Source: Ktedonospora formicarum (GTDB lineage Bacteria; Chloroflexota; Ktedonobacteria; Ktedonobacterales; Ktedonobacteraceae). From it: 64,000 bases of DNA. The notes beneath the pieces are model-generated. The model saw nothing but the letters and a program-made list of their open reading frames with translations, was not told where the DNA came from and made no database searches. This document shows, in pieces, positions 53,772 to 62,637 of this stretch. The stretch lies in the NCBI RefSeq assembly GCF_016587355.1, contig NZ_BNJF01000001.1, positions 4,059,721-4,123,720 on the forward strand, given 5' to 3'. The first letter of the stretch is position 1; each line of letters opens with the position of its first letter. Position numbers and translations under genes: made by a program.

Positions 53772-54722
53772 ATGTCCAGCATTTTAGTCATCGAGGATGA
53801 GGAATTGATCACTAAGCTGCTCCGAGCGAGGCTAGCGTTCAAAGGATACCAAACTGCGATGCACCTCAATGGCGATGCTGCGCTACAGTTTGCTTTACGT
53901 GAAATTCCCCATCTCATCATAATTGATTTCTCTACTCCAGGTCTTGATGGGTACGAGCTCATGCAACGGTTACGAGCTCATCCCAAAAGCATGCATATTC
54001 CGATCATTGTGGTTGGCACTCCTCAAGAGCTCTCTGACAAGGTTCGCATTCTGGATATGGGTGCTGACATGTACTTGCTCAAGCCTCTCAATGATGAGGA
54101 ACTGCTCGCGCATGTGCGGCGACAGTTACGGCGTGTGCAGCAATACTCTCTCTCTCCTCTAACCTTCCTTCCTGGTGGCGTGCAACTGGAATGCGCGCTC
54201 GATGCAAGACTGAAAAGCCCTGAACCCTGGAGCATCCTCTATCTTGATCTCGACAACTTCAAAGCCTTCAATGATGTCTATGGTTTCCTGGCTGGCAATG
54301 ATATGATTCTCCTGGTGAGCCGGATTAGTCAGAGTGTTGTCTACGAATATGGCAATGCGGCTGACTTTGTAGGGCATATAGGGGGCGATGATTTTATTAT
54401 TTTAACGACTCCCGAGCGAACGACAATGCTCTATCAGCATATTATTAATCGCTATAAGCGCGAGAGTCGTAAGCTCTATCGTCCCGAGGATGTAGAGCGA
54501 GGCTCGATCAGCGGTGTTGACCGCAAAGGCCGCCCCTTTCAATTCCCTCTTGTCTCTCTCTCTGTTGGCATTGTGAGCGATCAGCGCCGCTATCCTCATG
54601 ATGAGATTGGCCCCCTGGCTGCAACTGCCAAGCGTCGTGCCAAGCAATCCTCTGATAATGTGTGCCACATCGACAAAATGCCCGATCATAGCTGTGTCTT
54701 CTCTCTCTCTTCTTCCGCATAG
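53772..54722 (+). CDS. Response regulator with GGDEF-type (GGDDF) output domain
   Basis: A 316-residue protein. The receiver domain has the acidic pocket (IEDEE), phospho-acceptor Asp52 (IIIDFSTPGLDG) and the conserved Lys (LLKPLNDEE). The output domain has DLDNFKAFNDVYGFLAGND and the signature GHIGGDDFIIL. The fourth signature residue, normally the catalytic Glu, is Asp, so cyclase activity is uncertain. The ATG at 53772 has ggcagga upstream. No kinase is adjacent. Confidence 0.88.
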   Translation: MSSILVIEDEELITKLLRARLAFKGYQTAMHLNGDAALQFALREIPHLIIIDFSTPGLDGYELMQRLRAHPKSMHIPIIVVGTPQELSDKVRILDMGADMYLLKPLNDEELLAHVRRQLRRVQQYSLSPLTFLPGGVQLECALDARLKSPEPWSILYLDLDNFKAFNDVYGFLAGNDMILLVSRISQSVVYEYGNAADFVGHIGGDDFIILTTPERTTMLYQHIINRYKRESRKLYRPEDVERGSISGVDRKGRPFQFPLVSLSVGIVSDQRRYPHDEIGPLAATAKRRAKQSSDNVCHIDKMPDHSCVFSLSSSA

Positions 54723-55027
54723 CCTTCTGCCCTAAGCTGGCAAACAGGAATAAATGGCGCATGCGCATTGAGGCGTGTGCATTGTATCTGATGCAAGTAT
54801 GCAGATCCTGCTCAATGGCGAGTGGTCGCTTTGCTGGCTTTACCTTGCTTTGTCCATGCCTGCTGAGTTGACCCTCCTGTCTGTCCTCGTGCTCCAATAT
54901 CTGTTACAATCTCTGTGAGCAATACGCTTCTGGTAGGTTATACCCTGGAATGTTTGAGTGGTTTCGTTGGAAGGTGATCTCTACCAGTTTTTACTTTTCC
55001 TAATAAAGCAAGCAATCGAGAAAATAT
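54723..55027. other. Intergenic region, nothing recognised
   Basis: No gene or clear hairpin terminator is seen between these two plus-strand genes. Confidence 0.5.
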
Positions 55028-55438
55028 ATGAACCAGGATGAAACGCAAGACAAAAATGTAAGTAGTCAGGAACAGAGTAGTGATATTCAGCAGCGTCGTG
55101 AGAATGCCAAGCGCGTTTTTCGTGAGAGTGGTCTATCACAGATGCTCCAATCTATTAATACGAACCTTTTAAAGGGACGTGGTCGCTTTGAAGAGTACGA
55201 CACGATGGTACTTTTCCGCTGGGGAACAGGTTATACCAGGCGACATATGTGGATTGAGGTTATAGAAGATACTATACGTTTCCGGCTGCTACCCCATTTG
55301 AAGTGTAAAGCAGATGCTCCGATATGCGATGGTGAATACCATACTTTCACACCTCGTATGTGGTCTCAAGAGACCTTTCTCCAGGCGGAACTGAAGAAGT
55401 ATTATGATCGTCCAGTTCATGAAACCACAGCGGACTAG
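55028..55438 (+). CDS. Unassigned 136-residue protein
   Basis: A soluble, hydrophilic protein. The Gln/Ser/Glu-rich N-terminal 35 residues are followed by a compact part with FEEYDTMVLFRWGTGYTRRHMWIEV and a Cys pair region (LKCKADAPICDGEYHTFTP). The ribosome site is weak (gagaaaatat). No family was recognised. Confidence 0.55.
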   Translation: MNQDETQDKNVSSQEQSSDIQQRRENAKRVFRESGLSQMLQSINTNLLKGRGRFEEYDTMVLFRWGTGYTRRHMWIEVIEDTIRFRLLPHLKCKADAPICDGEYHTFTPRMWSQETFLQAELKKYYDRPVHETTAD

Positions 55439-55585
55439 CGTAGCGATTAAGGAAGGGCGAGGGTGCGTGAAGTGGTACACAGACCTTTCTAATATAGGGT
55501 CTGCGCTGCGCTTACGTATAGCGGGTTCAAGGTTTCTGAGCATTGCTATAATGCGTTGCTCACCATTGTTGTGGATCTAGGTGTG

Positions 55586-56236
55586 TTAGAGCAGATCGAG
55601 AGGGAGCGTCTCTAGCTTCCCCCATTGGCGAAGTGTGGTATTGAGGCTTTGCATTTGAGGATGTTGTAAGAAGGTTGAGCGCTCCTCTTCGCTGCTCCAG
55701 CTAAAGAGGCTGAAAAGCGTCGTTTGGGGCTCTGTCGAGTGGGAGTTACTCTGCTGTGGTGGAACGGAGGCGCCATCTGTGTCTGTGACGCCATAAGCCA
55801 GAAAGGCGAAGGTGAGTGTCGCTTGAATGGTTAAAGGCCTCAGGTGAAGGAGGCACTCCTGGTTGGCATGTCTGAGTTGATGAACGGGAATCGTGAGAAG
55901 ATTTGCCATCGCGATATAGGGTTGCTGCGCCGCGCGGCTGTAGCCCCAAAGATAATGCATATACCATTGTCGAGGCAAACTGGTGAGCATGTCACCCATT
56001 GTCTCGCTCAGAAGTAACTGTGGATTATGGCGTTTGTCCGCGCTCTTCCAGCTGGCCTCGTCGTCCCAGGTGGTGATCAGCAGATAATAGGGAGACTCGC
56101 TACGATGCTGATAGAGGTTGGAGGCGATCACACCCGGAGCATTCCGCAGTGTATCGTAGACCAGGCGTATGCGCGTCAGGCTATCAATATCTTGTCCAGG
56201 CCGAATTGAGGCCAGTGTGGCTATAATTAATTCCAT
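55586..56236 (-). CDS. Protein with two ABM-like (dimeric alpha-beta barrel) domains
   Basis: A 216-residue protein. The N-terminal half (about residues 1-100; YLLITTWDDEASWKSADKR, PRQWYMHYLWGY) has the pattern of an antibiotic biosynthesis monooxygenase-like domain. The second half repeats the fold loosely (LFSLFSWSSEEERSTFLQ). Catalysis is not implied, since many such proteins have no known activity. No coupled neighbour is seen. Confidence 0.55.
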   Translation of the reverse strand: MELIIATLASIRPGQDIDSLTRIRLVYDTLRNAPGVIASNLYQHRSESPYYLLITTWDDEASWKSADKRHNPQLLLSETMGDMLTSLPRQWYMHYLWGYSRAAQQPYIAMANLLTIPVHQLRHANQECLLHLRPLTIQATLTFAFLAYGVTDTDGASVPPQQSNSHSTEPQTTLFSLFSWSSEEERSTFLQHPQMQSLNTTLRQWGKLETLPLDLL

Positions 56237-56444
56237 AAGAGTTTATCTGTACAGATTATAAACCTGTGGCGTTCCCTGATGAAGGTGCGGGTGAAGTTCT
56301 CTGGAGTATAACCCAAGCTCTTTAGATTGGCAAGGAATGGTACCAGGACTCCTACCCTATGAGTAGCAAATGGACCACCTTGTTACCCGCTCTACTATGA
56401 GCGTGCGAAGGTGCGAAGGGCATAGGTAACCATTTGCTCTAGAG

Positions 56445-56984
56445 TCAAGGCTTGCTCAGGGGGATTTTCGAGATGGCTGCCTGTGCCTCTGCATTGCTGT
56501 AGCCCAGCCCGATGAGCGCTTCCAGAGCTTCGGCCTGAACCTTCCCGGTGGGTACCCCGCTGACTGTACCCGCTGGTACGATACTTGGCAGCTTTCCCTT
56601 GAGAGCGAGAATCAACTGGGCTGCCAGGCGTTTCCCTACTCCTTTTGCCATGCCAAGGCGTTGCTGATCTTCGTCGGCTATGGCTTGGTAGAGCGTGGTG
56701 GCATCCATAATTGAGAGTAGGGAGAGCGCGACACGTGGCCCTACGCCGCTAATCGCAATAAGCTGTTCAAAGGCGTCACGATCCATCTCTGACAAAAAGC
56801 CATAGAGCGTGATGCCATCCTCACGCATGTGAAAGTGGGTGTGGAGGCCAACCTCGGTTCCGGTCTCTCCTAAGTGGCTGATTGTGGTCGCGGGTGCGAA
56901 AACTTGAATCCCAAAGCCACCCACACGTATGAGAGCGTAATCGGGATGGCAGGCTTGCAGCGTTCCATGAATGCTCTTAATCAT
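56445..56984 (-). CDS. ruvA: Holliday junction DNA helicase subunit RuvA
   Basis: A 179-residue RuvA starting MIKSIHGTL. The OB-fold N-terminus, the tandem helix-hairpin-helix segments (LIAISGVGPRVALSLLS and GMAKGVGKRLAAQLIL) and the C-terminal RuvB-contacting domain (ALEALIGLGYSNAEAQAAI) are present. The frame extends to 57053 but the extra residues are not RuvA-like. ruvC is 148 bases upstream on the same strand. ruvB is not in the window. Confidence 0.93.
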   Translation of the reverse strand: MIKSIHGTLQACHPDYALIRVGGFGIQVFAPATTISHLGETGTEVGLHTHFHMREDGITLYGFLSEMDRDAFEQLIAISGVGPRVALSLLSIMDATTLYQAIADEDQQRLGMAKGVGKRLAAQLILALKGKLPSIVPAGTVSGVPTGKVQAEALEALIGLGYSNAEAQAAISKIPLSKP

Positions 56985-57132
56985 CGAAAATCGCGTGTGA
57001 GAACCCGGATATAGCTCGATTGCGGGAGCAAACACGCACTCCTTTCTTACCATTCAGCCCTGCATAGGGAGTGTTTTGATCTTGAGAGCGCCCCCTAAGC
57101 CGCCATCGCATGCGGGGGAGGCGCGCTGTATG

Positions 57133-57681
57133 CTAGCGATTGTAGCCAGTGTACGTCGCAAAGTTGCGAGCGAGTGGAAGGGTATTTAAATGGCATATCG
57201 CAATCGCGGCGGCGTCCGCAGCATCATCTGGGCGAGGAACCGCCTGCAATTTGAGGAGTATGCGCACCATCTCGCCGACCTGATCCTTGGGAGCATCTCC
57301 ATAGCCTGTGACCGCAAGTTTGACCTGTTTGGGCTTATACTCGGCAACAGAGAGCCCGCCATTCGCCAGGGCTAGCATTGCCACTCCTCGCGCATGCCCA
57401 ACCGACATCGCAGTCCGGGCGTTTTTTGCGAAGAACAACTCTTCAATGGCGGCTTCCTGTGGGTGAAAGGTTGAGATAATGCCGCTAAGGTCAGTATAAA
57501 TGGCCTGCAAGCGTTGAGCCAGCGGCATTTTGGCCGGAGTAGTGATGACATCACAGGCTAGTAAGCTCAGGTTGCTGCCCTGAGCCATCACTACCGCGTA
57601 TCCCACAATGGCAGTGCCGGGATCGATACCCAGCGCGATGCGCGGACGAGGGTTGGATGCTTGATCGCGAGCGGTATCCAT
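57133..57681 (-). CDS. ruvC: Holliday junction resolvase RuvC
   Basis: A 182-residue endonuclease. The catalytic acids lie in LGIDPGTAIVGYAV (Asp), AAIEELFFAKNARTAMSVG (Glu) and DDAADAAAIAICH (Asp residues). gagg precedes the ATG at 57681. The ~190 bp between it and yebC upstream is almost filled by a dispersed repeat. Confidence 0.94.
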   Translation of the reverse strand: MDTARDQASNPRPRIALGIDPGTAIVGYAVVMAQGSNLSLLACDVITTPAKMPLAQRLQAIYTDLSGIISTFHPQEAAIEELFFAKNARTAMSVGHARGVAMLALANGGLSVAEYKPKQVKLAVTGYGDAPKDQVGEMVRILLKLQAVPRPDDAADAAAIAICHLNTLPLARNFATYTGYNR

Positions 57682-57720
57682 CTTATGCCTCGGTTCCCTT
57701 CTCTATATTTGGCCTAACTC

Positions 57721-57875
57721 CTTATGTGAAACCTGAGCGCGTTCTTCTTAATACGAACACCAACGTCGCTGCCGCGACTAGCGCTGACTCCATGCGGAGG
57801 CACGGCGCGCTCAGGTTTCACATAAGGAGTGTGCGCGAGCTGCTGATCGGGCAGCGTTGGTTTTCACATAAGACC
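57721..57875 (+). repeat. Dispersed repeat, copy 2, with a 25-bp perfect inverted repeat
   Basis: It begins cttatgtgaaacctgagcgc and ends gcgttggttttcacataagacc. The segments 57717-57741 and 57806-57830 are perfect 25-bp inverted repeats enclosing 64 bases, like a MITE. It fills the ruvC-yebC gap. Confidence 0.85.
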
Positions 57876-58637
57876 TTATTGATAGGAGGCGGCGAACTCC
57901 TCGGGGAAGTCGGCGTTAGTATGCACATTCTGCACGTCGTCCAGATCTTCGAGCTTATCAATCAAGCGCATCACCTGGTGAGCCACTTTCTCATCGGAGA
58001 GGTCGACCTTTGTTTTAGGGATCATCGAAGTTTCGGCCTTCATAACCTTGTAACTGTGCTCTTCCAGGCCGCGGCGTACATCTTCCATATCTGAGGGATC
58101 GGTATAGATGGTGATGGTCTCGCTGTCGGGTTCTACTTCCTCGACTTCGTCAGCGCCCAGGTCAATCGCCTCAAGCGTCAGTTCGTCGGGGTCCTTGCCT
58201 ATCAGTTCGACCTCGATAATGCCCTTGTTCTCGAAGAGCCAGTCAACACAACCGTTCTCACCCATGTTGCCACCATTACGATTGAAGGCGTTGCGAACTT
58301 CGGCGACGGTACGGTTTCGGTTCTCCGTCATTGTCTGGACGAGGATGGCGGTACCGCCAGGACCATACCCCTCATAGGTATTCTCTTCCAGGTTCATACC
58401 TTCAGAACCACCGACAGCACGCTTAATGGTGCGCTCGATGTTATCGAGTGGCATATTGGCGTCGCGAGCGCGCTGAACTGCCATGCGCAAGCGGAAGTTT
58501 GCTGCTATATCACCGCTTCCACCCTCACGCACGGCAACAACGATTTCGCGTCCCAGGCGGGTGAAGAGTTGACCACGGCGTGCATCGTTGACGCCTTTAG
58601 AGCGGCGAATCTGCGCCCATTTTGAATGACCTGACAT
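57876..58637 (-). CDS. yebC: YebC/PmpR-family protein
   Basis: A 253-residue protein with MSGHSKWAQIRRSKGVNDAR at the N-terminus and the family motifs EGYGPGGTAILVQ and MTENRNRTVAEVRNAF. Family members have been described as transcription regulators and more recently as translation factors helping ribosomes through proline stretches. gggag precedes the ATG at 58637; the frame extends to 58709 without conservation. Repeat copies lie on both sides. In many bacteria yebC neighbours ruvC and ruvA, as here. Confidence 0.93.
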   Translation of the reverse strand: MSGHSKWAQIRRSKGVNDARRGQLFTRLGREIVVAVREGGSGDIAANFRLRMAVQRARDANMPLDNIERTIKRAVGGSEGMNLEENTYEGYGPGGTAILVQTMTENRNRTVAEVRNAFNRNGGNMGENGCVDWLFENKGIIEVELIGKDPDELTLEAIDLGADEVEEVEPDSETITIYTDPSDMEDVRRGLEEHSYKVMKAETSMIPKTKVDLSDEKVAHQVMRLIDKLEDLDDVQNVHTNADFPEEFAASYQ

Positions 58638-58671
58638 ATCGTTGCTCCCTAGTTTGAACTTACCCCATATT

Positions 58672-58803
58672 CGAAAACCTGAGCGCTTTCTTCTTGCTAC
58701 GACCCTCAACGTTGCCTGAACGGCAGCTAATGCTGCGTGCTCAGGGGTCGATAAGGAGTTCGCGCTATAGCCGCGGCAGCGGCATTGGTTTTCACATAAG
58801 GCC
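58672..58803 (+). repeat. Dispersed repeat, copy 3
   Basis: It begins gaaaacctgagcgctttctt and ends ggcattggttttcacataag. It matches copy 2 at the ends and in ttcttctt..acga. It lies immediately upstream of yebC. Confidence 0.8.
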
Positions 58804-58949
58804 TTAGTGTACGACTGACATTGTAGAAATATGCCTCAAGCATATATACTTGCTTGTTTTTGAGTGTTGCTGGCTTATTGTAACACGAACGGGAGTCGAG
58901 CGTCGAGGGGGAGAGCCGCCTTTCTCTTCTCCTCAATCTGCGCCTGAGC

Positions 58950-59675
58950 TTACATTTCGTCCTCGATTGTTTGGAGCCACTCCGCGATAGCCTGGTTGGT
59001 AGCTTCCGGTTGTTCATACATAACATAATGACCCGCGTCCGGAAGGATGCGCAGGGTCGAGCGCGAAAGATGTTGTTGAAGATATGTGCTGTACTTTGGA
59101 GGGGTGAGCCGGTCCTCTTCGCCGCAGATAATGAGCGTTGGAAGCGTAATTTCGGGAAGTTGGGCCATAATGTCGAATGTATTGCAGGCAGAGAGATCAC
59201 GATAGAGCATATTTCGATCATTGGGGTCCTTCTTACCCAGCAGGCTCGGCGCGAGAGCGGTTATGTGCGCGGGCGTAAGGGCAAGCTCGGTCAGGCGCTG
59301 GCAGGCCTCTACCGGCGTAGAGCGCGCCTCCTCTAGAAGCGCTGGGTGAACGCGTAGACGCGCTCCGCTTCCCACCAGGACCAGCCCTGCTAGTTCAGGG
59401 CCATGCATAGCGGCCAATGTCAGCGCTATAGCCCCTCCAAGCGAGTGCCCAACTACAACTGGCTGTTGAAGCCCAAGTTCTTCCTTAATGATACTATAGG
59501 TTGCCTGAGCATAGTTCAGCACGTTGGTTTCGTATGGTAGGGTATCGGGACGTGAGCCGTGACCGGGCAGGTCGAGCGCGACTACCTGCTCTTTCCCCCG
59601 CCGAAAATATGCATGCTGTGCGTGCCAGACACTGGCATTGTCGCCTGATCCATGAATAAAGATTAGTGGTCGCAT
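58950..59675 (-). CDS. Alpha/beta hydrolase
   Basis: A 241-residue hydrolase. The oxyanion-hole motif FIHGSGDNASVW, the nucleophile elbow VVGHSLGGA (Ser), the Asp region CGEEDRLTPP and the His in LPDAGHYVMYEQPEA form a complete triad. It is of the type annotated as esterase, haloperoxidase-like or MhpC-like; the substrate cannot be read. agagg precedes the ATG. Confidence 0.9.
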   Translation of the reverse strand: MRPLIFIHGSGDNASVWHAQHAYFRRGKEQVVALDLPGHGSRPDTLPYETNVLNYAQATYSIIKEELGLQQPVVVGHSLGGAIALTLAAMHGPELAGLVLVGSGARLRVHPALLEEARSTPVEACQRLTELALTPAHITALAPSLLGKKDPNDRNMLYRDLSACNTFDIMAQLPEITLPTLIICGEEDRLTPPKYSTYLQQHLSRSTLRILPDAGHYVMYEQPEATNQAIAEWLQTIEDEM

Positions 59676-59751
59676 GGCGATTCCTCTTTCTTTGAGTGCT
59701 CCTAATTAAGAGAGCAAGCTATCATCTTTGATGCCTTCTGCCTGTAGTATA

Positions 59752-59772
59752 CAACGCTCAGGTTTTGTGTAA
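59752..59772 (-). repeat. Fragment of the dispersed repeat end
   Basis: aacgctcaggttttgtgtaag resembles the gcgctcaggtttcacataag terminus of copy 2. The rest of an element is not recognisable here. Confidence 0.45.
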
Positions 59773-59886
59773 GAATAGAAGATATTGAATGATGGTAAGC
59801 GTAGTTTTTGCAGCTGAAGCTAGGATGCTGACACAACATTTTACGGTGGTGTTTCGTAGTAGCTTTGAGAGGGGATGGTGGTAGTT

Positions 59887-60264
59887 ATGATGGAGCGAAA
59901 GGTTTCGCGCCAGAAGCTAGGCTCGCTAGGCGAAAGTCTGGCGGCAAGTAGATTGCAGGCACGCGGGTATTATATTGTTGAGCGCAATTTCCGTTGCCCA
60001 TATGGTGAGATTGACCTGGTAGCGGAAGAGGGAGAGGATCTTGTGTTTGTGGAGGTCAAGACTCGACGTGGGACTGCTTATGGTTTGCCTGAAGAGGCGG
60101 TAGACTGGCGCAAACAGCGTAAATTGATCCAGGTCGCGTACTACTATCTTAACCAGTACTCCTGTAGTGAGCGTTCATGGCGCATCGACGTGGTCGCTAT
60201 CGAGATGAACTCGGGGCAACCTGTGGATATACGTATCTATAAGCACGCTGTCACCGAGGGGTAG
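59887..60264 (+). CDS. yraN: YraN-family (UPF0102) endonuclease-like protein
   Basis: A 125-residue protein with GSLGESLAASRLQARGYYIVE, the nuclease-like core GEIDLVAEEGEDLVFVEVKTR (Asp, Glu and the VEVK motif) and the KQRKLIQVAYYYL helix. It has the fold of Holliday-junction-resolvase-like nucleases; its cellular role is not established. ATGs at 59875, 59887 and 59890 are all possible. The one at 59887 has gagaggggatgg upstream. Confidence 0.85.
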   Translation: MMERKVSRQKLGSLGESLAASRLQARGYYIVERNFRCPYGEIDLVAEEGEDLVFVEVKTRRGTAYGLPEEAVDWRKQRKLIQVAYYYLNQYSCSERSWRIDVVAIEMNSGQPVDIRIYKHAVTEG

Positions 60265-60361
60265 GCTGGTAAAAATAGACAGGTATCAAAGAAATACTAT
60301 AGAATATAACAGATGTGCAGGTCACTTTTAAACATACCTGACACTCAATTTGGAGGCTTTG

Positions 60362-60904
60362 ATGAGCGATTTTATGGAATCTGCGAAGAACTTCTTAAAC
60401 ACTGCTGTGAGTCGCACAAGCTGGGAAGCGCAAAAGCAGATGCGGGTACGTGGCAAGCAGGGCGAGATTGATAAACTGCTGGAGCAACGTCTGCGTTTAT
60501 TGAATGATCTCTCGATCACTGCTATGAACCTGTATCAGCAGGGAGCCTTGACAGACGCGCAACTCTCGCGCCTGTGTGCGAGTATTATTGAGCTTGATCA
60601 TGATGTGAAGCAGCGTGAAACGCAGTTAGAGGATTTGAAGAAAGAGGTCTATGCTGCCGACCAGTACGCTCCAGGCAACCCAACTAATTATACGCCTCCT
60701 CCAGTGAATCAGAACGACGCGAGCGCCAACTCTACTGTAGGTGCCCAGTCAGACACTCCACCGCCTTCTACCAATTCTAACGCTAGCTATCAGCCAGGTA
60801 CTGGGAATCCGGGAGCTCAAGGTCAGACGATTTGTCCAAACTGCAAAAGTGTTGTGCGCCCCAACGCGCTCTATTGCCGTGGTTGTGGTGCCAAACTGCG
60901 CTAG
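60362..60904 (+). CDS. Zinc-ribbon protein with coiled-coil N-terminus
   Basis: A 180-residue protein. Residues 1-100 are helical and charged (GKQGEIDKLLEQRLRLLNDL), probably a coiled coil. A Pro/Asn/Ser-rich linker follows, then a C-terminal zinc ribbon CPNCKSVVRPNALYCRGCGAKL. ggaggc lies before the ATG at 60362. This architecture is common in proteins of unknown role. Confidence 0.7.
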   Translation: MSDFMESAKNFLNTAVSRTSWEAQKQMRVRGKQGEIDKLLEQRLRLLNDLSITAMNLYQQGALTDAQLSRLCASIIELDHDVKQRETQLEDLKKEVYAADQYAPGNPTNYTPPPVNQNDASANSTVGAQSDTPPPSTNSNASYQPGTGNPGAQGQTICPNCKSVVRPNALYCRGCGAKLR

Positions 60905-61089
60905 TGGTGCTGAGCATGAGGGCCCTCTATCATGTCTAGATAGATTGGAGTGAGTTTGCATAGAGCGTGAGATGTCAAAGCAGGTAAGGTGGATTGTCTC
61001 GAGGTAGCATAAGCAGCATATGTGTATGCAGTATGCTATAATGAGTTACCATTTCGCCTTGCCTGCGTAAAGAAGCTTGCTCTTTATCT

Positions 61090-61160
61090 GCAAACCTGAG
61101 CGCGCCGTATCCCTGCAAGAGGGGCAGTGCCAGCCGTGAAAGCGGCGTTGATTTTATACG
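61090..61160 (+). repeat. Dispersed repeat, copy 4 (short)
   Basis: It begins gcaaacctgagcgcgccgta and ends gcggcgttgattttatacg, fitting the family ends with an inner deletion. Confidence 0.65.
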
Positions 61161-61198
61161 TGCGCGATGTGTTGGGTGGTTTGCGCAGAGACGAAGCT

Positions 61199-61237
61199 CC
61201 TTCATGCATGAAGGATGGGCCATGTTTCCACTATACT
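61199..61237 (+). promoter_or_regulatory. Candidate tsaE promoter with 16-bp palindrome
   Basis: ccttcatgcatgaagg (61199-61214) is a perfect palindrome covering the -35 position relative to TATACT (61232-61237). A bound regulator would block this promoter. Confidence 0.4.
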
Positions 61238-61242
61238 AGAAT

Positions 61243-61824
61243 ATGTGGCGTGTGCGCCGCATTGTGGTGAAGGTCGTGACTGAGTATTTACCAAGAGAAA
61301 CTTTTGAAATTATAAGTCAGAGTGTTGAGCAAACACAACATATTGGACAGTGTCTGGGGCGTCTCCTGCAAGGAGGCGAACTCCTCCTCTTTGAAGGACA
61401 ACTGGGGACTGGGAAAACGACCTTTACTCAGGGATTGGCAAAGGGATTGGGAATTACAGCTACGATTAGTAGCCCCACCTTTACGATCCTGAAGGAATAT
61501 GCTGGACGGTCCAGGCCAATGTCGTCGCAGGTTGAGGGAGATGGATGTCCGGGCCCTGCTCTCTACCATTTTGACCTGTACCGCCTGGAAGATCCCGATG
61601 AGGTGCTGGACCTGGGCTTTGATGACTACTTTACTGGTTCGGGCGTGTGCGTTATCGAGTGGTCAGAGAACGCGGATATCTCCTGGCTCGCCGAGCGCCT
61701 TGCTATTCATATTCAAGTCTTAAATGAAACCGAGCGCGCCCTGCGGTTTATCGCCACCGGGTCGCGCTATTGCGAACTGCTCTTGCAGTTACAGAAACAA
61801 ATCTATGCTTCTACTGGCTTTTGA
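61243..61824 (+). CDS. tsaE: tRNA t6A synthesis ATPase TsaE
   Basis: A protein of up to 193 residues. The P-loop FEGQLGTGKTTFTQGLAKGLG, the switch-like SSPTFTILKEY, HFDLYRL and the IEWSEN motif are intact. It is the ATPase of the TsaBDE complex that makes threonylcarbamoyladenosine at A37 of ANN-reading tRNAs. The start is uncertain: the ATG at 61243 is only six bases after the -10 box, and a GTG at 61276 is an alternative. It overlaps the tsaB start by 20 bases. Confidence 0.9.
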   Translation: MWRVRRIVVKVVTEYLPRETFEIISQSVEQTQHIGQCLGRLLQGGELLLFEGQLGTGKTTFTQGLAKGLGITATISSPTFTILKEYAGRSRPMSSQVEGDGCPGPALYHFDLYRLEDPDEVLDLGFDDYFTGSGVCVIEWSENADISWLAERLAIHIQVLNETERALRFIATGSRYCELLLQLQKQIYASTGF

Positions 61825-62637
61825 TACTTCGACACGGCAATCGAGCATCGCGCTTTCCTCTGAAGAGGCCTTGCTTGGTGAATATATTTGGAATGCTGGC
61901 AGTAACCACAGCGTGGAGCTACTAGCAAGTATGCGACGTCTCCTGATAGATTGTCAGATTACGTTGCCTGAGGTTGATGCGATTGCTGTTGCGACGGGTC
62001 CTGGGATGTTCAACGGGGTGCGTGTGGGCGTTTCAGCGGCCAAGGCTCTGGCTTTTGCGCTCCAGAAGCCGCTGTTGGGCATAAGCACTTTAGATGGTCT
62101 CGCGGCTCAGCAGTACTACTGGCGAGGTCCTATCTGCTCGATTCTGGAAGCGGGCCGAGGGGATCTCTACACGGCAACCTATCGCTGCATTGAAACCTCA
62201 GGAGATGAAGGAAATATATACTTCTCTATAGAGTGCATAGACGAGCCGGGATTACTGCCCCCCCCCAACTGGTAGAGCGTCTACGCGCCAACGACTCTCA
62301 ACGCGCTGCCGAACAACAGCCATATCTCTTGTGTGGCGAAATGAAAGCGCCTACGCGTCAGAGTTTGCGGGCTCTCCTTGGTGAACGGGGACACTTTGCG
62401 CCTGTTCAGGCATCTTCGCGTCGAGCCTCTACTCTGGCATTATTGGCCCAGCAGCGCTTACGCATGGGCCAGCACGATGATCCACTAGCACTTGAACCCT
62501 TGTATCTACGGCGCCCATCGATTACCAAAAGCACACGCAAGCAAGCGTTGCTTGCGGGAGCGGCGCCAGCCGAAAATGAGGCCACACAAGCGGTCCAAGA
62601 TACAACAGAAAGGGAGAAGGGTGCGTTACGTCATTGA
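61805..62637 (+). pseudogene. tsaB: tsaB, interrupted by a frameshift at a run of nine C
   Basis: The first part (61805-62275; 156 residues) starts MLLLAFDTSTRQSSIAL and has the TGPGMFNGVRVGVSAAK motif of TsaB. It runs into a stop just after the C9 run at 62258-62266. In the next frame the protein continues QLVERLRANDS to EPLYLRRPSITKSTRK and stops at 62637. Ten (or seven) C would restore one frame of about 277 residues, including a long Ala/Glu-rich tail. TsaB is usually essential, so this is a sequencing error, a slippage site or a recent mutation. It overlaps tsaE and rimI, as in an intact operon. Confidence 0.8.
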
